64,000 nucleotides of DNA from CBDCWT01 sp965223305 (GCA_965223305.1 CBDCWT010000086.1:186001-250000); one strand, 5' to 3'; counted from the first letter of the stretch, positions 1 to 9,090 are shown. The notes: generated by a model not told the origin, from the sequence alone. Numbers and translations are program-made.

Positions 1-366
1 CGCCGCTATCGCCAACTCGTTGAAGCCAGCGGCCGTCGCGTCAGCGATCGTCGCGCCGAAATGGACTTCGCGCACTCGCGCCCAATGCAATGCCGCCATG
101 CACATCGGGCAGGGTTCGCACGTGGTCGCTACGATGCAGTCTTCCAGGGTGATCGTCCCCGTCTGTTGGCAGGCCTCCCGCAGCGCGTTGATTTCAGCGT
201 GCGCGGTAATGTCCGTAGTGGCCAACACCGTGTTGTGAGAAACCGAGAGCAATCGGTCTCCGCGAGCAATCGCGCAACCGAACGGGGTTTGCCCCTGGGC
301 GATACCTGCTTTCGCCTTGTCGACTGCAAGCCGCATGAGTTGCTCGGGCGTGTACGTCACAGTCAT
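1..366 (-). CDS. Nucleoside deaminase (CMP/dCMP/guanine deaminase family), 3' end cut off by window edge
   Basis: The first 122 codons are readable from the ATG at 366 down to the window edge, so the C-terminus is missing. The zinc-binding and catalytic signature of the cytidine deaminase fold is complete: H56-A-E58, then P-C86-P-M-C89. The context around HAEINAL and CEPCPMC resembles guanine deaminase and tRNA/nucleoside deaminases more than cytidine deaminase proper. Such enzymes hydrolytically deaminate a base or nucleoside in the cytoplasm; the substrate cannot be fixed from this fragment. The start lies 5 nt after the stop of the upstream aminotransferase gene, so the two are probably cotranscribed. 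Confidence 0.88.
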   Translation of the reverse strand, partial: MTVTYTPEQLMRLAVDKAKAGIAQGQTPFGCAIARGDRLLSVSHNTVLATTDITAHAEINALREACQQTGTITLEDCIVATTCEPCPMCMAALHWARVREVHFGATIADATAAGFNELAIAA

Positions 367-371
367 CGCGC

Positions 372-1769
372 TTATCTCAGTTGCAACCGCACGCTGGCGA
401 AGATGTCGTACATCACGTCCAAATACTCCTGCGCTTCATCGAGGGGCATCGTCAAAGGAGGGCTCACACGGATCACTTTACCGGCCAATGGCCCCAGCAA
501 GTGAATAGCCCGCCCCTGGTTATCGCCCCGGTAGCATGCTTCCACGCAGCTGTTGGCAACTTCCTCAGCTTCGTAGCTACCCACCGCAGCGCATTCGACT
601 CCCCATACACATCCTTCGCCGCGAACGTTCTCGACCAACCCCAAGTCGACCAGTTTGATCAAGCCTGCTTGGATGACCTCGGACAGCGCCCGGCCATGAG
701 CTAGCACGTCCGCCGACTCGAAGGCGTCTAGCGTCGCCAGAACGGCAGCGCTTGAGAGCGGATTCGCACTCCAGGTATCCGATCCTGCGCCGTAATCCAG
801 TGAAGCAAACAGATGACTCGATCCGACTGCGGCGCTAACGGGGATTCCGTTTCCCAGCCCTTTGCCCAAACAGACGATGTCGGGTTCGACGCCATAGTGG
901 GTGTACGCATACATTGGCCCTGTCCGGCCGAAGTTCGACTGGATTTCATCCAGAATGAACAGAGCTCCATGTTCACGGCAGAACTTCTCTAGCCGCTGAA
1001 GGTACTCTGGTTGTGGATGATACGAGCCCCCGCCGCCAAGATAAGGTTCTGTGATTAAGCAGGCAATCCGATCGCCGAACTGCTCACTCAGCTGATCCAG
1101 CTCCTGCTGGTACGGATCCAAGTCGATCGGCTGCTGCCGTCGTTCCAGGTTCACGCACTCGGCGCGGGGGAAGCTGATGAAGTGTACGCGCGCGTCTCGT
1201 TCCGGATCGCACTCGCTGCCGGTGACGGCTCCGGCGAGGCCCTTCTTGCCGTGAAAGCCGCCCCTGGTTGCCACGATGATGTCGCGTCGCGAGTCACATG
1301 CCAACGCTGTCCAGAGCGCTTTTTGAACGGCTTCGCTGCCACTGGCGGCCCACAAAACCTGTCCCATTCGGTTGCCGCCCGGTTCTCGCTGCAAGCTGGC
1401 CAAGAGTCGTTCGTTGGCGAGCAGTTCGAGTTCGGTGGCCGCATTGTAGGCGGTCAGGGGAGGCGCTTCGATGAACTCAGCCTCGGAGTCCAGTTGACTC
1501 ACTCCTAGGTAGTCTAGGATGTTCTTCCACCACTCGGTCGGGTTGTGTCCCAGATTGGCGACCAGTACTCCCGAAGTGAAGTCCGCCAGCTTTCGCCCCT
1601 CGGGCGTCCAGTGGTAGCTTCCGGCGCTCCGCTGCAAGAACGCCAGGGAGGGAGTGTAGGTGCGCAGGGCATGAGGTTCCGCGGAGAGTAGCCGTTCGCG
1701 AAATCGGTTGGATTGTGGCTCGTTCGGGTGCTGGATAGCGCGGGACTCAGAACGGCTGACATTTGCCAT
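372..1769 (-). CDS. Class III PLP-dependent aminotransferase
   Basis: This 465-residue protein has the length of fold-type I, class III aminotransferases (4-aminobutyrate, acetylornithine and omega-amino acid families). Visible landmarks are SGSEAVQKAL near residue 145 (PLP phosphate region), LFILDEIQ with the cofactor-ring aspartate D274, and the Schiff-base lysine K303 in LGKGLGNG. The enzyme should transfer an amino group between an amine or omega-amino acid and a 2-oxo acid in the cytoplasm. The substrate is not predictable. The gene lies between a Gfo/Idh/MocA oxidoreductase (70 nt upstream) and a nucleoside deaminase (5 nt downstream), all on the minus strand, which suggests one transcript. 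A dehydrogenase making a ketone followed by transamination is a possible link but only an inference. Confidence 0.92.
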   Translation of the reverse strand: MANVSRSESRAIQHPNEPQSNRFRERLLSAEPHALRTYTPSLAFLQRSAGSYHWTPEGRKLADFTSGVLVANLGHNPTEWWKNILDYLGVSQLDSEAEFIEAPPLTAYNAATELELLANERLLASLQREPGGNRMGQVLWAASGSEAVQKALWTALACDSRRDIIVATRGGFHGKKGLAGAVTGSECDPERDARVHFISFPRAECVNLERRQQPIDLDPYQQELDQLSEQFGDRIACLITEPYLGGGGSYHPQPEYLQRLEKFCREHGALFILDEIQSNFGRTGPMYAYTHYGVEPDIVCLGKGLGNGIPVSAAVGSSHLFASLDYGAGSDTWSANPLSSAAVLATLDAFESADVLAHGRALSEVIQAGLIKLVDLGLVENVRGEGCVWGVECAAVGSYEAEEVANSCVEACYRGDNQGRAIHLLGPLAGKVIRVSPPLTMPLDEAQEYLDVMYDIFASVRLQLR

Positions 1770-1839
1770 AGTCGGATCTCAATCGGGGGAGCACAAGTTC
1801 AAAGAGGATGAAACAGGAGCTATCGCATAGGCGACGACG

Positions 1840-3135
1840 CTACACCGGAGGCTCATACAGTACCTCGGGCTCCTGCGAACCCGGCGCATACAGCACCAAA
1901 CCGCCTCGGTCGTCGTTAACATTGACCACGCTATTGGGCTGGCCGGACGCATGCCGTTCGAGGATCGCTTCCATAGCCTGCACTGCGGCGACGACTTGTC
2001 GGTCCGCGGAGAGATCGTTGTAGTCCAGGGCTCGCACCTCGCTGATACGATCCTCGCGTTCCTCTGCGGGGCCGCCGTACTCGACATAGCCCGTTTCTCG
2101 TACGAATCGTTCGATCACTTCGAGCCCGTAGCCTCGTTGAGTGCGGACACCGTACGGTTCGACGAATGTACCGTTGTAGTGGTTGTTCATCGAGATCTTA
2201 AGATCGTGTGGCGTCCTTCCCTCGACGGTGCACTCCACACCCCGCCGCCGGCTATGACCGTTCCAAACACCGTTGTCGAAACGAAACTGGACTTCTTGTT
2301 CGACGTATCCTGGAAAGTTATTGGGCGTCACCCAACTCGTGTGGATATCGAAGGCGGCGTCGCGGCCATCTTCGTAACGGTAAACCAACCGCAGCTGCGT
2401 CGAGTCCCATGTCGGGCCATCGGCGGCGCCGACGATGCCGCGCTGACCGCTGCAGGTGACGTGCACCAACCGCCCGCCGAAGGTGAAGTCAATGAGCTTG
2501 ATGTAGTGAACGGCCACATACGTGCCGGGATTGCGGCCTACAATCCACTCGGCGAACTGATCTCCGGAGATTTGCTTGGGCTCGAGCAACGTACAGTAAC
2601 CGCTGTTTACATGTTCGAGTTGGCCGTCGACCACCAGCGTGCGCAATTTCTTGTGATCGGGGTCGAAAAGTTTGTGATAGACGACCTTGGCCAAGACACC
2701 GTGTTTCTGCGCTAGGCCGTCTAACAGGTCGAGTTCTTCCAACGACAGTACCGACGGCTTCTCGATCAGTAGGTGCTTTCCCGCGGCGAGCGTCTTCTGA
2801 GCGGCCTCGAAATGCCGGTTGTCGGGAGTGGCAACGCAGACAAAGTCGACATCGAGGTTCAGCAGTTGTTCGACCGAACCGGGTTCAGTATACGACTGAA
2901 AAGGCGCAATCACCCCGGAGGAGGTGTTCAGATAGGCATCTGCCCGCTTGCCAGTCCGGCTGGCCACACCAGCTAGGTCGACGGCGCAAACACCAAAACG
3001 CGGATCGTACACGCCGCCTGCATATGCTGCCTCGAAGAAGGGACGATAGGTTTCGTCAAAGATCATGCCCATCCCCACCATCCCCCCGCGGAGGCGGCAG
3101 GTAGCGGCGGCCGTGGTTGTAGGTTCGCTATTCAT
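1840..3135 (-). CDS. Gfo/Idh/MocA family NAD(P)-dependent oxidoreductase
   Basis: The 431-residue protein carries the N-terminal Rossmann dinucleotide motif (GMVGMGMI, near residue 20) and the family-defining EKP motif in LIEKPSVLSLEEL, about 115 residues further on. The C-terminal half is the alpha/beta substrate domain. Members oxidise or reduce sugars, inositols or related polyols with NAD(P). The open frame extends upstream to 3201, but I place the start at the ATG at 3135 because the added residues look non-conserved. No signal peptide or Tat motif is seen, so it is probably cytoplasmic, unlike many secreted planctomycete members. It is divergent from the sugar isomerase gene at 3289, a frequent partner of this family. 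Confidence 0.9.
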   Translation of the reverse strand: MNSEPTTTAAATCRLRGGMVGMGMIFDETYRPFFEAAYAGGVYDPRFGVCAVDLAGVASRTGKRADAYLNTSSGVIAPFQSYTEPGSVEQLLNLDVDFVCVATPDNRHFEAAQKTLAAGKHLLIEKPSVLSLEELDLLDGLAQKHGVLAKVVYHKLFDPDHKKLRTLVVDGQLEHVNSGYCTLLEPKQISGDQFAEWIVGRNPGTYVAVHYIKLIDFTFGGRLVHVTCSGQRGIVGAADGPTWDSTQLRLVYRYEDGRDAAFDIHTSWVTPNNFPGYVEQEVQFRFDNGVWNGHSRRRGVECTVEGRTPHDLKISMNNHYNGTFVEPYGVRTQRGYGLEVIERFVRETGYVEYGGPAEEREDRISEVRALDYNDLSADRQVVAAVQAMEAILERHASGQPNSVVNVNDDRGGLVLYAPGSQEPEVLYEPPV

Positions 3136-3288
3136 TTGGGCCAGCATAGCGGAGATTGCGGACAGGTTGAAGTAACGAGGGCCAACAAGCCTCGCGGCCA
3201 AATGGAGCCACCCCGCCTGTTGCGGTCACTGTCCGACCATTTATACTCAGCTCGTTCCTCTCCTCCAATCAACAACGGCGACTTGCCA

Positions 3289-4302
3289 ATGGCTGTCAAC
3301 CCTAGTGTCTTGTTAACTGGCTTTGCGGACGAAGCTGCTAACCAGAAGACGGCGATCCAACAATTCGCCGCGTTTGCCGCTCTGGGCCTGCAGTACTACA
3401 CGATCCGTTTCATCGACGCCGGCAAAGGTGTCAAGAACGTGATGCAGCTGAACAAGTCCGAAATCAGCCAGATCCGGCACTTGGAGAACGACTACGGGCT
3501 GAACGTCTCCTCGTTGGGATCGCCGATCGGCAAGGTGAAGCTGCGCAACGTGGATGACGGGACACAGAACAAATACGTACCCTTCAAGACATATCTCAAA
3601 CGGGATGTGGCCAAGGCCTGTGAGCTGGCTCATGCCTTCGAGACGAAGTTGATCCGAGGTTTTTCCTTCTATCACCCACGAGGCACCGACGCGCGAGATC
3701 ATGTGCCGCAGGTGGTTGACCAGATCGGCCAGATCGCCGAGGCGTGTCATCGTAGCGACTTGACCTTCGGACTCGAGGTTGAAGCCAACCTGGTGGGGCA
3801 AAGTGGTCCGCTACTCGCCGACATCTACCGGCAAGTCAACCATCCCGCGCTGGTACTGATTTTCGATGCCGGAAACATTACCTCGATGGGGCACACTGCC
3901 TGCGAGGTGTTCGAGCAATACCAGGCAATGAAGCTTGGATTGGGTTGGATGCACATCAAGGACTACAAACACCCTCAGCAGGTCAAACGTCTTAAGCACG
4001 TCGACGAGGGCTCGTTGAAGCACTTTGTCCCCGCCGACCTGGGCGATAGCGGCCACGAGGTGATTCTCCGCGATTTCCGCGAGCTGATTCCGAAGCTCGA
4101 GAGGAAGCTCAAGCGACGTGGCATTCCCGGCGTGTTTCTCGACCTGGAGCCGCACGTAAAGGGTGGCGGGCAGTTTGGCGGTTTCAGCGGGCCGGATGGG
4201 ATGGCTGTCGCCCTGCGCGGACTGTGCAAGATCCTCGACTACGTGGCGATTGACTATCATCTCCGTGATTTCGACGACATCCGTGCCGCGCGCGGCTTCT
4301 GA
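3289..4302 (+). CDS. Sugar phosphate isomerase/epimerase (xylose isomerase-like TIM barrel)
   Basis: The 337-residue product fits the AP-endonuclease-2 / xylose isomerase-like TIM barrel family. It has an early FADEA segment, a mid-barrel GLEVEANLVG strand carrying a metal-binding glutamate, WMHIKDYKHP (histidine and aspartate metal ligands) and a late LDLEPH. Such enzymes isomerise or epimerise sugars, inosose or keto-sugars using a divalent metal. The frame is open from 3136, but the ATG at 3289 matches the start of the conserved domain. It lies head-to-head with the Gfo/Idh/MocA gene (154 nt between starts); such pairs typically act in one carbohydrate or inositol pathway. The exact substrate is unknown. 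Confidence 0.88.
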   Translation: MAVNPSVLLTGFADEAANQKTAIQQFAAFAALGLQYYTIRFIDAGKGVKNVMQLNKSEISQIRHLENDYGLNVSSLGSPIGKVKLRNVDDGTQNKYVPFKTYLKRDVAKACELAHAFETKLIRGFSFYHPRGTDARDHVPQVVDQIGQIAEACHRSDLTFGLEVEANLVGQSGPLLADIYRQVNHPALVLIFDAGNITSMGHTACEVFEQYQAMKLGLGWMHIKDYKHPQQVKRLKHVDEGSLKHFVPADLGDSGHEVILRDFRELIPKLERKLKRRGIPGVFLDLEPHVKGGGQFGGFSGPDGMAVALRGLCKILDYVAIDYHLRDFDDIRAARGF

Positions 4303-4346
4303 CGTTCCGCCCCTATCCGATCGTCGCCGACTCGCCAGAGTCGTCG

Positions 4347-4402
4347 CCGAACTCGCCAGAGTTTGGTGCACTGCCAATTCGTCCAAATTCTGGCGAATTC
4401 GG
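4347..4402. repeat. REP-A hairpin pair (inverted copies) at the group II intron 5' junction
   Basis: Two copies of a 20-nt hairpin lie here in opposite orientation: 4347-4366 (CCGAACTCGCCAGAGTTTGG) and 4383-4402 (complementary form). Each folds as an 8-bp stem, including one G-U pair, around a 4-nt loop. The first uses the AACTC/GAGTT stem and the second the AATTC/GAATT variant, a compensatory change. A partial copy precedes the pair. The intron begins 3 nt after the second copy. Confidence 0.85.
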
Positions 4403-4909
4403 CTAGTGCGCCTGTGAAGGCGATTGAATTATCAGGTGAAAGTCCTGATCGGAGAAGACGTTACCACTCCGTAGTCGACGGTAACTGCGTTTTCAACAGA
4501 AAGGGTGGGGAGCAACCGGAGACGAAAGAACAGTCCGTAACGCAAGTGAACTCGATTCGGCCAAGCCTGTCGGGGAGCGTCCTAGTGACTCGCGAACCCC
4601 TGACCTCACACAACGTCCCAGACGAGGCCCAACTCCGGGCGGCGGTAGACACCGCAGGTCGGTGAGGCGGCTCGCACGGTGAATGGAAACGGTAACGTGT
4701 CAAACCGAGGCGAGCGAAATGGCAGTAGTGTTGTTGGAGACGGAATGTTCGGAAGTTCAATCGAGATAAGCAGGGAGGCCTCAGCAGCGTGCAGACCTAT
4801 GATGCGTTCAGCTGAGGAGTCAGAGCCTTCATAGTAGTGCTGACCGGTGGGAACCAAACCCACCGCGAGCGAAGGGAGGCAGGGAAGTAGATTCGGAACG
4901 CCCTAACAC

Positions 4910-6247
4910 ATGAAAAGCAAATCGAAAGATACTTTGCCAGAACGAGTGCCGTTTACGGCTATACCGACTGGAGAGACGCCGGACATTCGCCGGTGGGCTC
5001 AGCCTGCTGTATGGACCGACCGAATGTTGACGACACTTTTGGAAAACAAAGTGAAAGGAGGCAAATGGCACGCGTTAATTGACAAGGTTTACGCCCCGCT
5101 GAATCTTTACACGGCCGCACGCAAAGTGACCGGGAAGAAGAAATCGGCCGGAGTTGATGGGCAAAGCTGCGAAGAGTTCGAAGAACATCTGCTCGTGGAA
5201 ACACAGCAGCTCTCCGAAGAAATCAAAGCACAAACCTATCGCCCCAGTGCGGTACTTCGCGTTCACATTCCCAAACCGGGAAGACCGAACGAGACCGGCC
5301 CGCTGGGCATTCCGACAGTCCGCGACCGCACCGTCCAACGGGCGATGCTCGACGTGATCGAACCAATCCTGGATCACCAGTTCCATGAGCGAAGCTTTGG
5401 CTTTCGTCATGGAGTGGGAGCTCATGATGCACTTCGCATCGTCGAGCAGAAACTTCAGGCGGGTTACGTTTACGTGGTCGATGCGGACTTGAGAGGTTAC
5501 TTCGATACGATTCCGAAAGACCGCTTGCTGGCTTTGGTCAAAGAGCATATTTCGGACTCACGGATGCTGAAACTGCTCAAGCTCTTTCTTGATCAGAACA
5601 TTTTGGAAGAACTCCGCGAATGGACGCCGATTGCCGGCGTGCCGCAAGGGGCAGTGCTTTCACCCGTGTTGTCGAATCTGTACCTCAACCCGCTGGATCA
5701 TCAGATGGCCGACGCCGGTTTCGAGATGGTGCGTTACGCGGACGACTTTGTCGTACTGTGCCGTAGCCAATCCGAAGCCGAAGAGGCTCTTCGGCTGATC
5801 ACTGCGTGGGTCGAGCAAGCCGGTTTGACTCTGCATCCAACGAAGACGAAGATCGTTGACAGTCGCGTCCGAAGCTTCGAGTTTCTGGGCTACTCGTTTC
5901 GCGGGGACAAGATCTATCCTCGCCGCGAGAGCCTTGCGAAGATGAAGGCTCGGATCAAAGAACTGACGCCTCGTAAAAGGCCCGGTTCTGTGGAGTTGAT
6001 TGTGGCCGAACTAAACCGCGTTCTCGTCGGCTGGTTCGGTTATTTTCGACACTGTCGCTGGACGATTTACAAAGACCTTGACGCCAAGATTCGCAGCCGC
6101 CTCCGGCGGTTGCTACTGAAGCGACACCGGAAAAACCCCGAGCGTCTACCACGTCAGCAACGTTGGCCAAATGCGTACTTTACGAAAGCGGGGCTCTATA
6201 GTCTGCGAGAGGCCCACTTTCGTTTCGCTCAATCCGTCAACTACTAA
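4910..6247 (+). CDS. ltrA: Group II intron-encoded reverse transcriptase/maturase
   Basis: The 445-residue protein has the reverse transcriptase blocks in order: SAGVDG near residue 80, GIPTVRDRTVQRA (about 143-155), FGFRHG, the D-containing strand VVDADLRGYFD (about 187-197), GVPQGAVLSPVLSN (about 243-256) and the catalytic YADDFVV (about 277-283). The thumb and maturase X domain follows (FEFLGYSF, then a basic region ending FRFAQSVNY). It stops there, without DNA-binding or HNH endonuclease domains, as in group IIC proteins. The protein binds the intron RNA, aids splicing and reverse-transcribes it during retrohoming. The frame is intact, so the element may still be active. The gene symbol is the generic name for this protein type. 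Confidence 0.95.
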   Translation: MKSKSKDTLPERVPFTAIPTGETPDIRRWAQPAVWTDRMLTTLLENKVKGGKWHALIDKVYAPLNLYTAARKVTGKKKSAGVDGQSCEEFEEHLLVETQQLSEEIKAQTYRPSAVLRVHIPKPGRPNETGPLGIPTVRDRTVQRAMLDVIEPILDHQFHERSFGFRHGVGAHDALRIVEQKLQAGYVYVVDADLRGYFDTIPKDRLLALVKEHISDSRMLKLLKLFLDQNILEELREWTPIAGVPQGAVLSPVLSNLYLNPLDHQMADAGFEMVRYADDFVVLCRSQSEAEEALRLITAWVEQAGLTLHPTKTKIVDSRVRSFEFLGYSFRGDKIYPRRESLAKMKARIKELTPRKRPGSVELIVAELNRVLVGWFGYFRHCRWTIYKDLDAKIRSRLRRLLLKRHRKNPERLPRQQRWPNAYFTKAGLYSLREAHFRFAQSVNY

Positions 6248-6252
6248 CTGGA

Positions 6253-6328
6253 GAGCCGTATGCGGGAGAACCGCACGTACGGTTCGGAGGGAGGGAAGTC
6301 CGGCCCAACCGGACCTCCCTACCCCTAT
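6253..6328 (+). ncRNA. Group II intron domains V and VI
   Basis: Domain V spans about 6253-6285. It has the two-part stem GAGCCGTATGCGG / CCGCACGTACGGTTC capped by a small purine-rich loop and carrying the catalytic AGC triad. Domain VI follows: a GGAGGGAGG / CCTCCC stem expected to supply the branch-point adenosine, ending at the 3' splice site at 6328. This is the catalytic core and 3' end of the ribozyme and begins 5 nt after the maturase stop codon. Confidence 0.88.
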
Positions 6329-6351
6329 CAAGAGATCCTTGACCAACGCGT

Positions 6352-6371
6352 CCAAATTCTGACGAAGTCGG
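6352..6371 (-). repeat. Degenerate REP-A copy in the intron 3' flank
   Basis: This is a 20-nt match to the REP-A hairpin (complement orientation) with changes in the 3' arm that weaken the stem. It lies 23 nt after the intron end. At the uninterrupted locus near 54.35 kb the second REP-A copy sits at the same place relative to the junction. Confidence 0.7.
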
Positions 6372-6432
6372 CTGCAAGAAATCCTCTCAGGCAGCTTGGC
6401 CTCGATTGCCATTGAGCTGCAAATGCACGTGC

Positions 6433-9090
6433 TCAGGCGAGGTCTTCAACCGCAGGCTCTTCGCTCGGCTCGCGACGCTGTTCCGGCAGTCCCCCGGCTT
6501 CCAGTGCCTCGAGATCCTCATCCAGCGGGTCGACCGCGTGGGTCAGCAGTGCCCTGCGAACCGACAGTGCCTGCGCACCGAAGATCGCCGTTAGCGCGAT
6601 GCCGGAGATGATCCCCACCCCTCCCATCAGTGGCTGACTGGCGATCGCAACGAACGACACAGCACTCATCGTGATTCCTATGGTTGCGCCGAAGATCTGG
6701 TACTTGGCGACCTCCATCCAGTTCCGAACTGCGTGCCGAGCGATTGCCGAGCGAGCGGAGTCGTTGGCCAGCGATCGCATGGCGGCCAGACTGTCCGAGT
6801 GTTCGGGGGCGACACTGCGGGGTAGGTACTCGCCGGTGGCCTCTTCTGGCGGCTGCTCCGGTTCCGGGGCCGTTTTAGCCTGCCAAGGTGTCTCCGTAAT
6901 CGGTGTCCGTGCTGGGTGGTGGACAGGTGCTTCCGTTGGTGCCTGCTCGCCCCGTACACGTTCCAGCAACCGGTTCATGTAGTCTTCGATCGCATTCTCT
7001 TCCGAGGCGGAGTCTGCCGCAGCTGCGGAGGCCAATGGTTCCGGTCCGCCCTCATCCGCGGCGGGTTCGCTCGACCGATGGTCGTCCTGTTGAAGAGCCT
7101 CTGCGAGTACGGATGCCGCTGGCGCAGATTGGTTTGCAGTCGGCGCGTTCTCGTTCGAGTCGGGTTCGTCAAGTAGCTCTCCGTGGCCGAGGCGAGCCAG
7201 GACTTCGGCGGTGTTGACCGGAGCGCCGCGGGGGTGACTGGGGGCGGCCTCGACCGGCTCCGACTCCTCGCCGACTGGCTCGCTTGTCGTCTGTTCGAGT
7301 AAGTGTCCAGTGTCGGCTCCAGTGTCGTCCCATGCCTCCTCAGGTGCAACTGCATCTGTACCAAGCCGCTCTACCGGAGAAGCCTCGGGGGTGGGCGGAA
7401 CGTCATCATCTGCCGCGGCCGGCTGTTCGGCTTTGCTTTGCCAATACTCGACTTCGCGGCGCAGCTGGGCTAGCTGATCTTCGAGTTCTTGCTGCGGGTC
7501 GGTGATCTCCTGCAGAGACTCAGAAGCTTCCTGGAGGGCAGCCTGCAACTCGCTGCGTTCGTTCTCCCATTCTGCCGTTCGTTGTGCCGATGATTCCTCT
7601 AGTTCCGCGAGCTTCCGCCCCTGCTGGTCGACATCCTGCGAGGCAGAATTCAGCTCGCCGACCAAACGCTGACGCTCGGCGTCCCATTCCTCTGTCTGTT
7701 GTTCATGAGTTGCTTGTAGTTGTGCGAGTTCTTGCTGAAGTCTGGCGACTTCTTCCGCGGACTCAGCGATCGCATCTGACCCGATCGATGTTGTCTCGAA
7801 GCCTGTGATCTGTTGTTCGAGTTCCGTAGCCCGTGAGTTGAGAGCCAGATATTCGTGTTCCCAATGTTCGACCTGTAGTTGTGAATCGCGCGCCGCCGCG
7901 TCGCTTGCAGCAAGCTGTTCCCGCAGTGATTCTTGCTCTTGGGCCAGTTGTTGCCGCTCTTGTTCGAACTGTTGTCGGCTTTCGGCGGTAGCGGCCTGCT
8001 GCGAATCGAGCTCTCGTTCAACCTCCTGCAGGCGGTCAGACGTTGCGCCCAGCTTGGTGCGGGCGGCGTCGAGCTGACTTTCGACATCATCGCGGGCGGC
8101 TTGCCAGGCCTCTTTTTCCCCGGCATGTTCCTGCTGAAGTTGTTCGAGCCGCGCTGTGAGCTCTGCCAGAGAGTCGGTTAGTTCCGCGACGCGAGCTTCG
8201 AAGGCCTCACGCTGCTGAACGAAGTTGGCGGCTCCCTGTTGATGACGAGCCAACTCGCCTTCGAGTGCTGAAATGCGCTCGTGCGTTTCAGCGAGCTGCG
8301 ATTCAAGTTCGCTTCGTTCGACTTGCCAACGGTCTTTCTGTGCCCGCTGCTCTTGTTGGGCTTCGTCCAGTTCGGCAGTCAGGCGGGTGAGGTCTTCGGC
8401 CAAGACGAAGGCCGGATGTTCGGTCGAGTCCGCGGATGGCGTGGTTTGCGGGGATGCCTGGGTTAGCGCAGGATTCTCCAGCACCGCCAGCAGCTCTTCA
8501 CGTTCTCCAGCCCATTTCTGCCGCTCATCGGAGTGCTGGGCCTCTTGTTCGCTGAGCTGCAGGGAGAGCCGTTCGACGATCTTGCGGAGTCTACTGAGTT
8601 TGCTGCTTGTTTGGTGGCGTTGGATGGTGACTAGCTGGTCTTCCAGCCGGTTCATGCGAGTTTCGATCGCCGCGGTTAGATTCAGTGTGGCGGGCAGCTG
8701 GGTGTCTTCGCCGGCGACTCGCCGGGACCGTCTCGAACGTCGTTGGCGAATGGGTAGGACTTCGATCTCATAGTTTGCGATCTGCAGCTGGTCTCCTGCC
8801 AGCAACTCCGCATCTTCGAACGGTCGTCCGTTCAGCCGGTTGTCGGAAGACAGGCTGCGGACAATCGTGCCGCGTGCGCCGCGCACGATCATGCAGTGCA
8901 CTGGGGAGAGTCCCGGTCCGAGGAGACGCAGCGAACAAGTATCCGCAGCGCCAATGGTGTACTTGCGTGATGACACGCGCACGGCGCGTGTCTCTCCGTG
9001 TGGCCCTAAGATCCGCAATCGCAGATCGTGTTTTGGTTTGCCGAGGACCCCACCCTTCGACCGCTCCGGGTGTTTCTGCGTAGCCAACAT
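6433..9090 (-). CDS. FHA-domain coiled-coil protein with C-terminal membrane anchor
   Basis: The 885-residue protein starts with a forkhead-associated domain (about residues 20-115; LSPVHCMIVR resembles the phosphopeptide-binding S..H region, followed by RLNGRPF). About 400 residues of Glu/Gln/Ala-rich coiled coil follow (about 140-560), then an acidic, proline-rich linker. Near the C-terminus two hydrophobic segments (GATIGITMSAVSFVAIA and the following GGVGIISGIALTAIFGA) form a likely membrane hairpin, with a short acidic tail. FHA domains bind phosphothreonine, so a Ser/Thr-kinase-linked scaffold on the inside of a membrane is plausible. The open frame extends to 9321, but the ATG at 9090 is preceded by a GGAG ribosome-binding site and begins the conserved part. 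It is not a recognised named protein. Confidence 0.85.
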   Translation of the reverse strand: MLATQKHPERSKGGVLGKPKHDLRLRILGPHGETRAVRVSSRKYTIGAADTCSLRLLGPGLSPVHCMIVRGARGTIVRSLSSDNRLNGRPFEDAELLAGDQLQIANYEIEVLPIRQRRSRRSRRVAGEDTQLPATLNLTAAIETRMNRLEDQLVTIQRHQTSSKLSRLRKIVERLSLQLSEQEAQHSDERQKWAGEREELLAVLENPALTQASPQTTPSADSTEHPAFVLAEDLTRLTAELDEAQQEQRAQKDRWQVERSELESQLAETHERISALEGELARHQQGAANFVQQREAFEARVAELTDSLAELTARLEQLQQEHAGEKEAWQAARDDVESQLDAARTKLGATSDRLQEVERELDSQQAATAESRQQFEQERQQLAQEQESLREQLAASDAAARDSQLQVEHWEHEYLALNSRATELEQQITGFETTSIGSDAIAESAEEVARLQQELAQLQATHEQQTEEWDAERQRLVGELNSASQDVDQQGRKLAELEESSAQRTAEWENERSELQAALQEASESLQEITDPQQELEDQLAQLRREVEYWQSKAEQPAAADDDVPPTPEASPVERLGTDAVAPEEAWDDTGADTGHLLEQTTSEPVGEESEPVEAAPSHPRGAPVNTAEVLARLGHGELLDEPDSNENAPTANQSAPAASVLAEALQQDDHRSSEPAADEGGPEPLASAAAADSASEENAIEDYMNRLLERVRGEQAPTEAPVHHPARTPITETPWQAKTAPEPEQPPEEATGEYLPRSVAPEHSDSLAAMRSLANDSARSAIARHAVRNWMEVAKYQIFGATIGITMSAVSFVAIASQPLMGGVGIISGIALTAIFGAQALSVRRALLTHAVDPLDEDLEALEAGGLPEQRREPSEEPAVEDLA

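Larger units (their letters stand above)
4406..6328 (+). mobile_element. Complete group II intron (probably IIC-type) with its own maturase gene
   Basis: The 1.92-kb element starts with the group II 5' consensus GTGCG at 4406 and ends CTACCCCTAT at 6328, after a recognisable domain V and domain VI. It encodes one reverse transcriptase/maturase in domain IV. Both ends are supported by a related uninterrupted locus in this window: the complement of about 54343-54420 reads REP-A hairpin, GGCTA, then CGAGAGATCC and a second REP-A copy. Here the same order is GGCTA | intron | CAAGAGATCC and then a degenerate REP-A copy. Insertion just 3' of a stem-loop and the lack of an endonuclease domain are typical of group IIC introns. 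It sits between genes and interrupts no coding sequence. Confidence 0.93.

Noticed and set aside
1951..2715. 254-codon plus-strand open frame opposite the Gfo/Idh/MocA gene
   Set aside because: It lies wholly antisense to a gene with clear Rossmann and EKP motifs; its translation has no family features and mirrors the codon bias of the real gene.
4910..6247. Reverse transcriptase considered as a retron or diversity-generating system
   Set aside because: It has the maturase X domain, lies inside an RNA with domain V and VI at the expected distance, and no template/variable repeat pair or msr/msd structure is seen.
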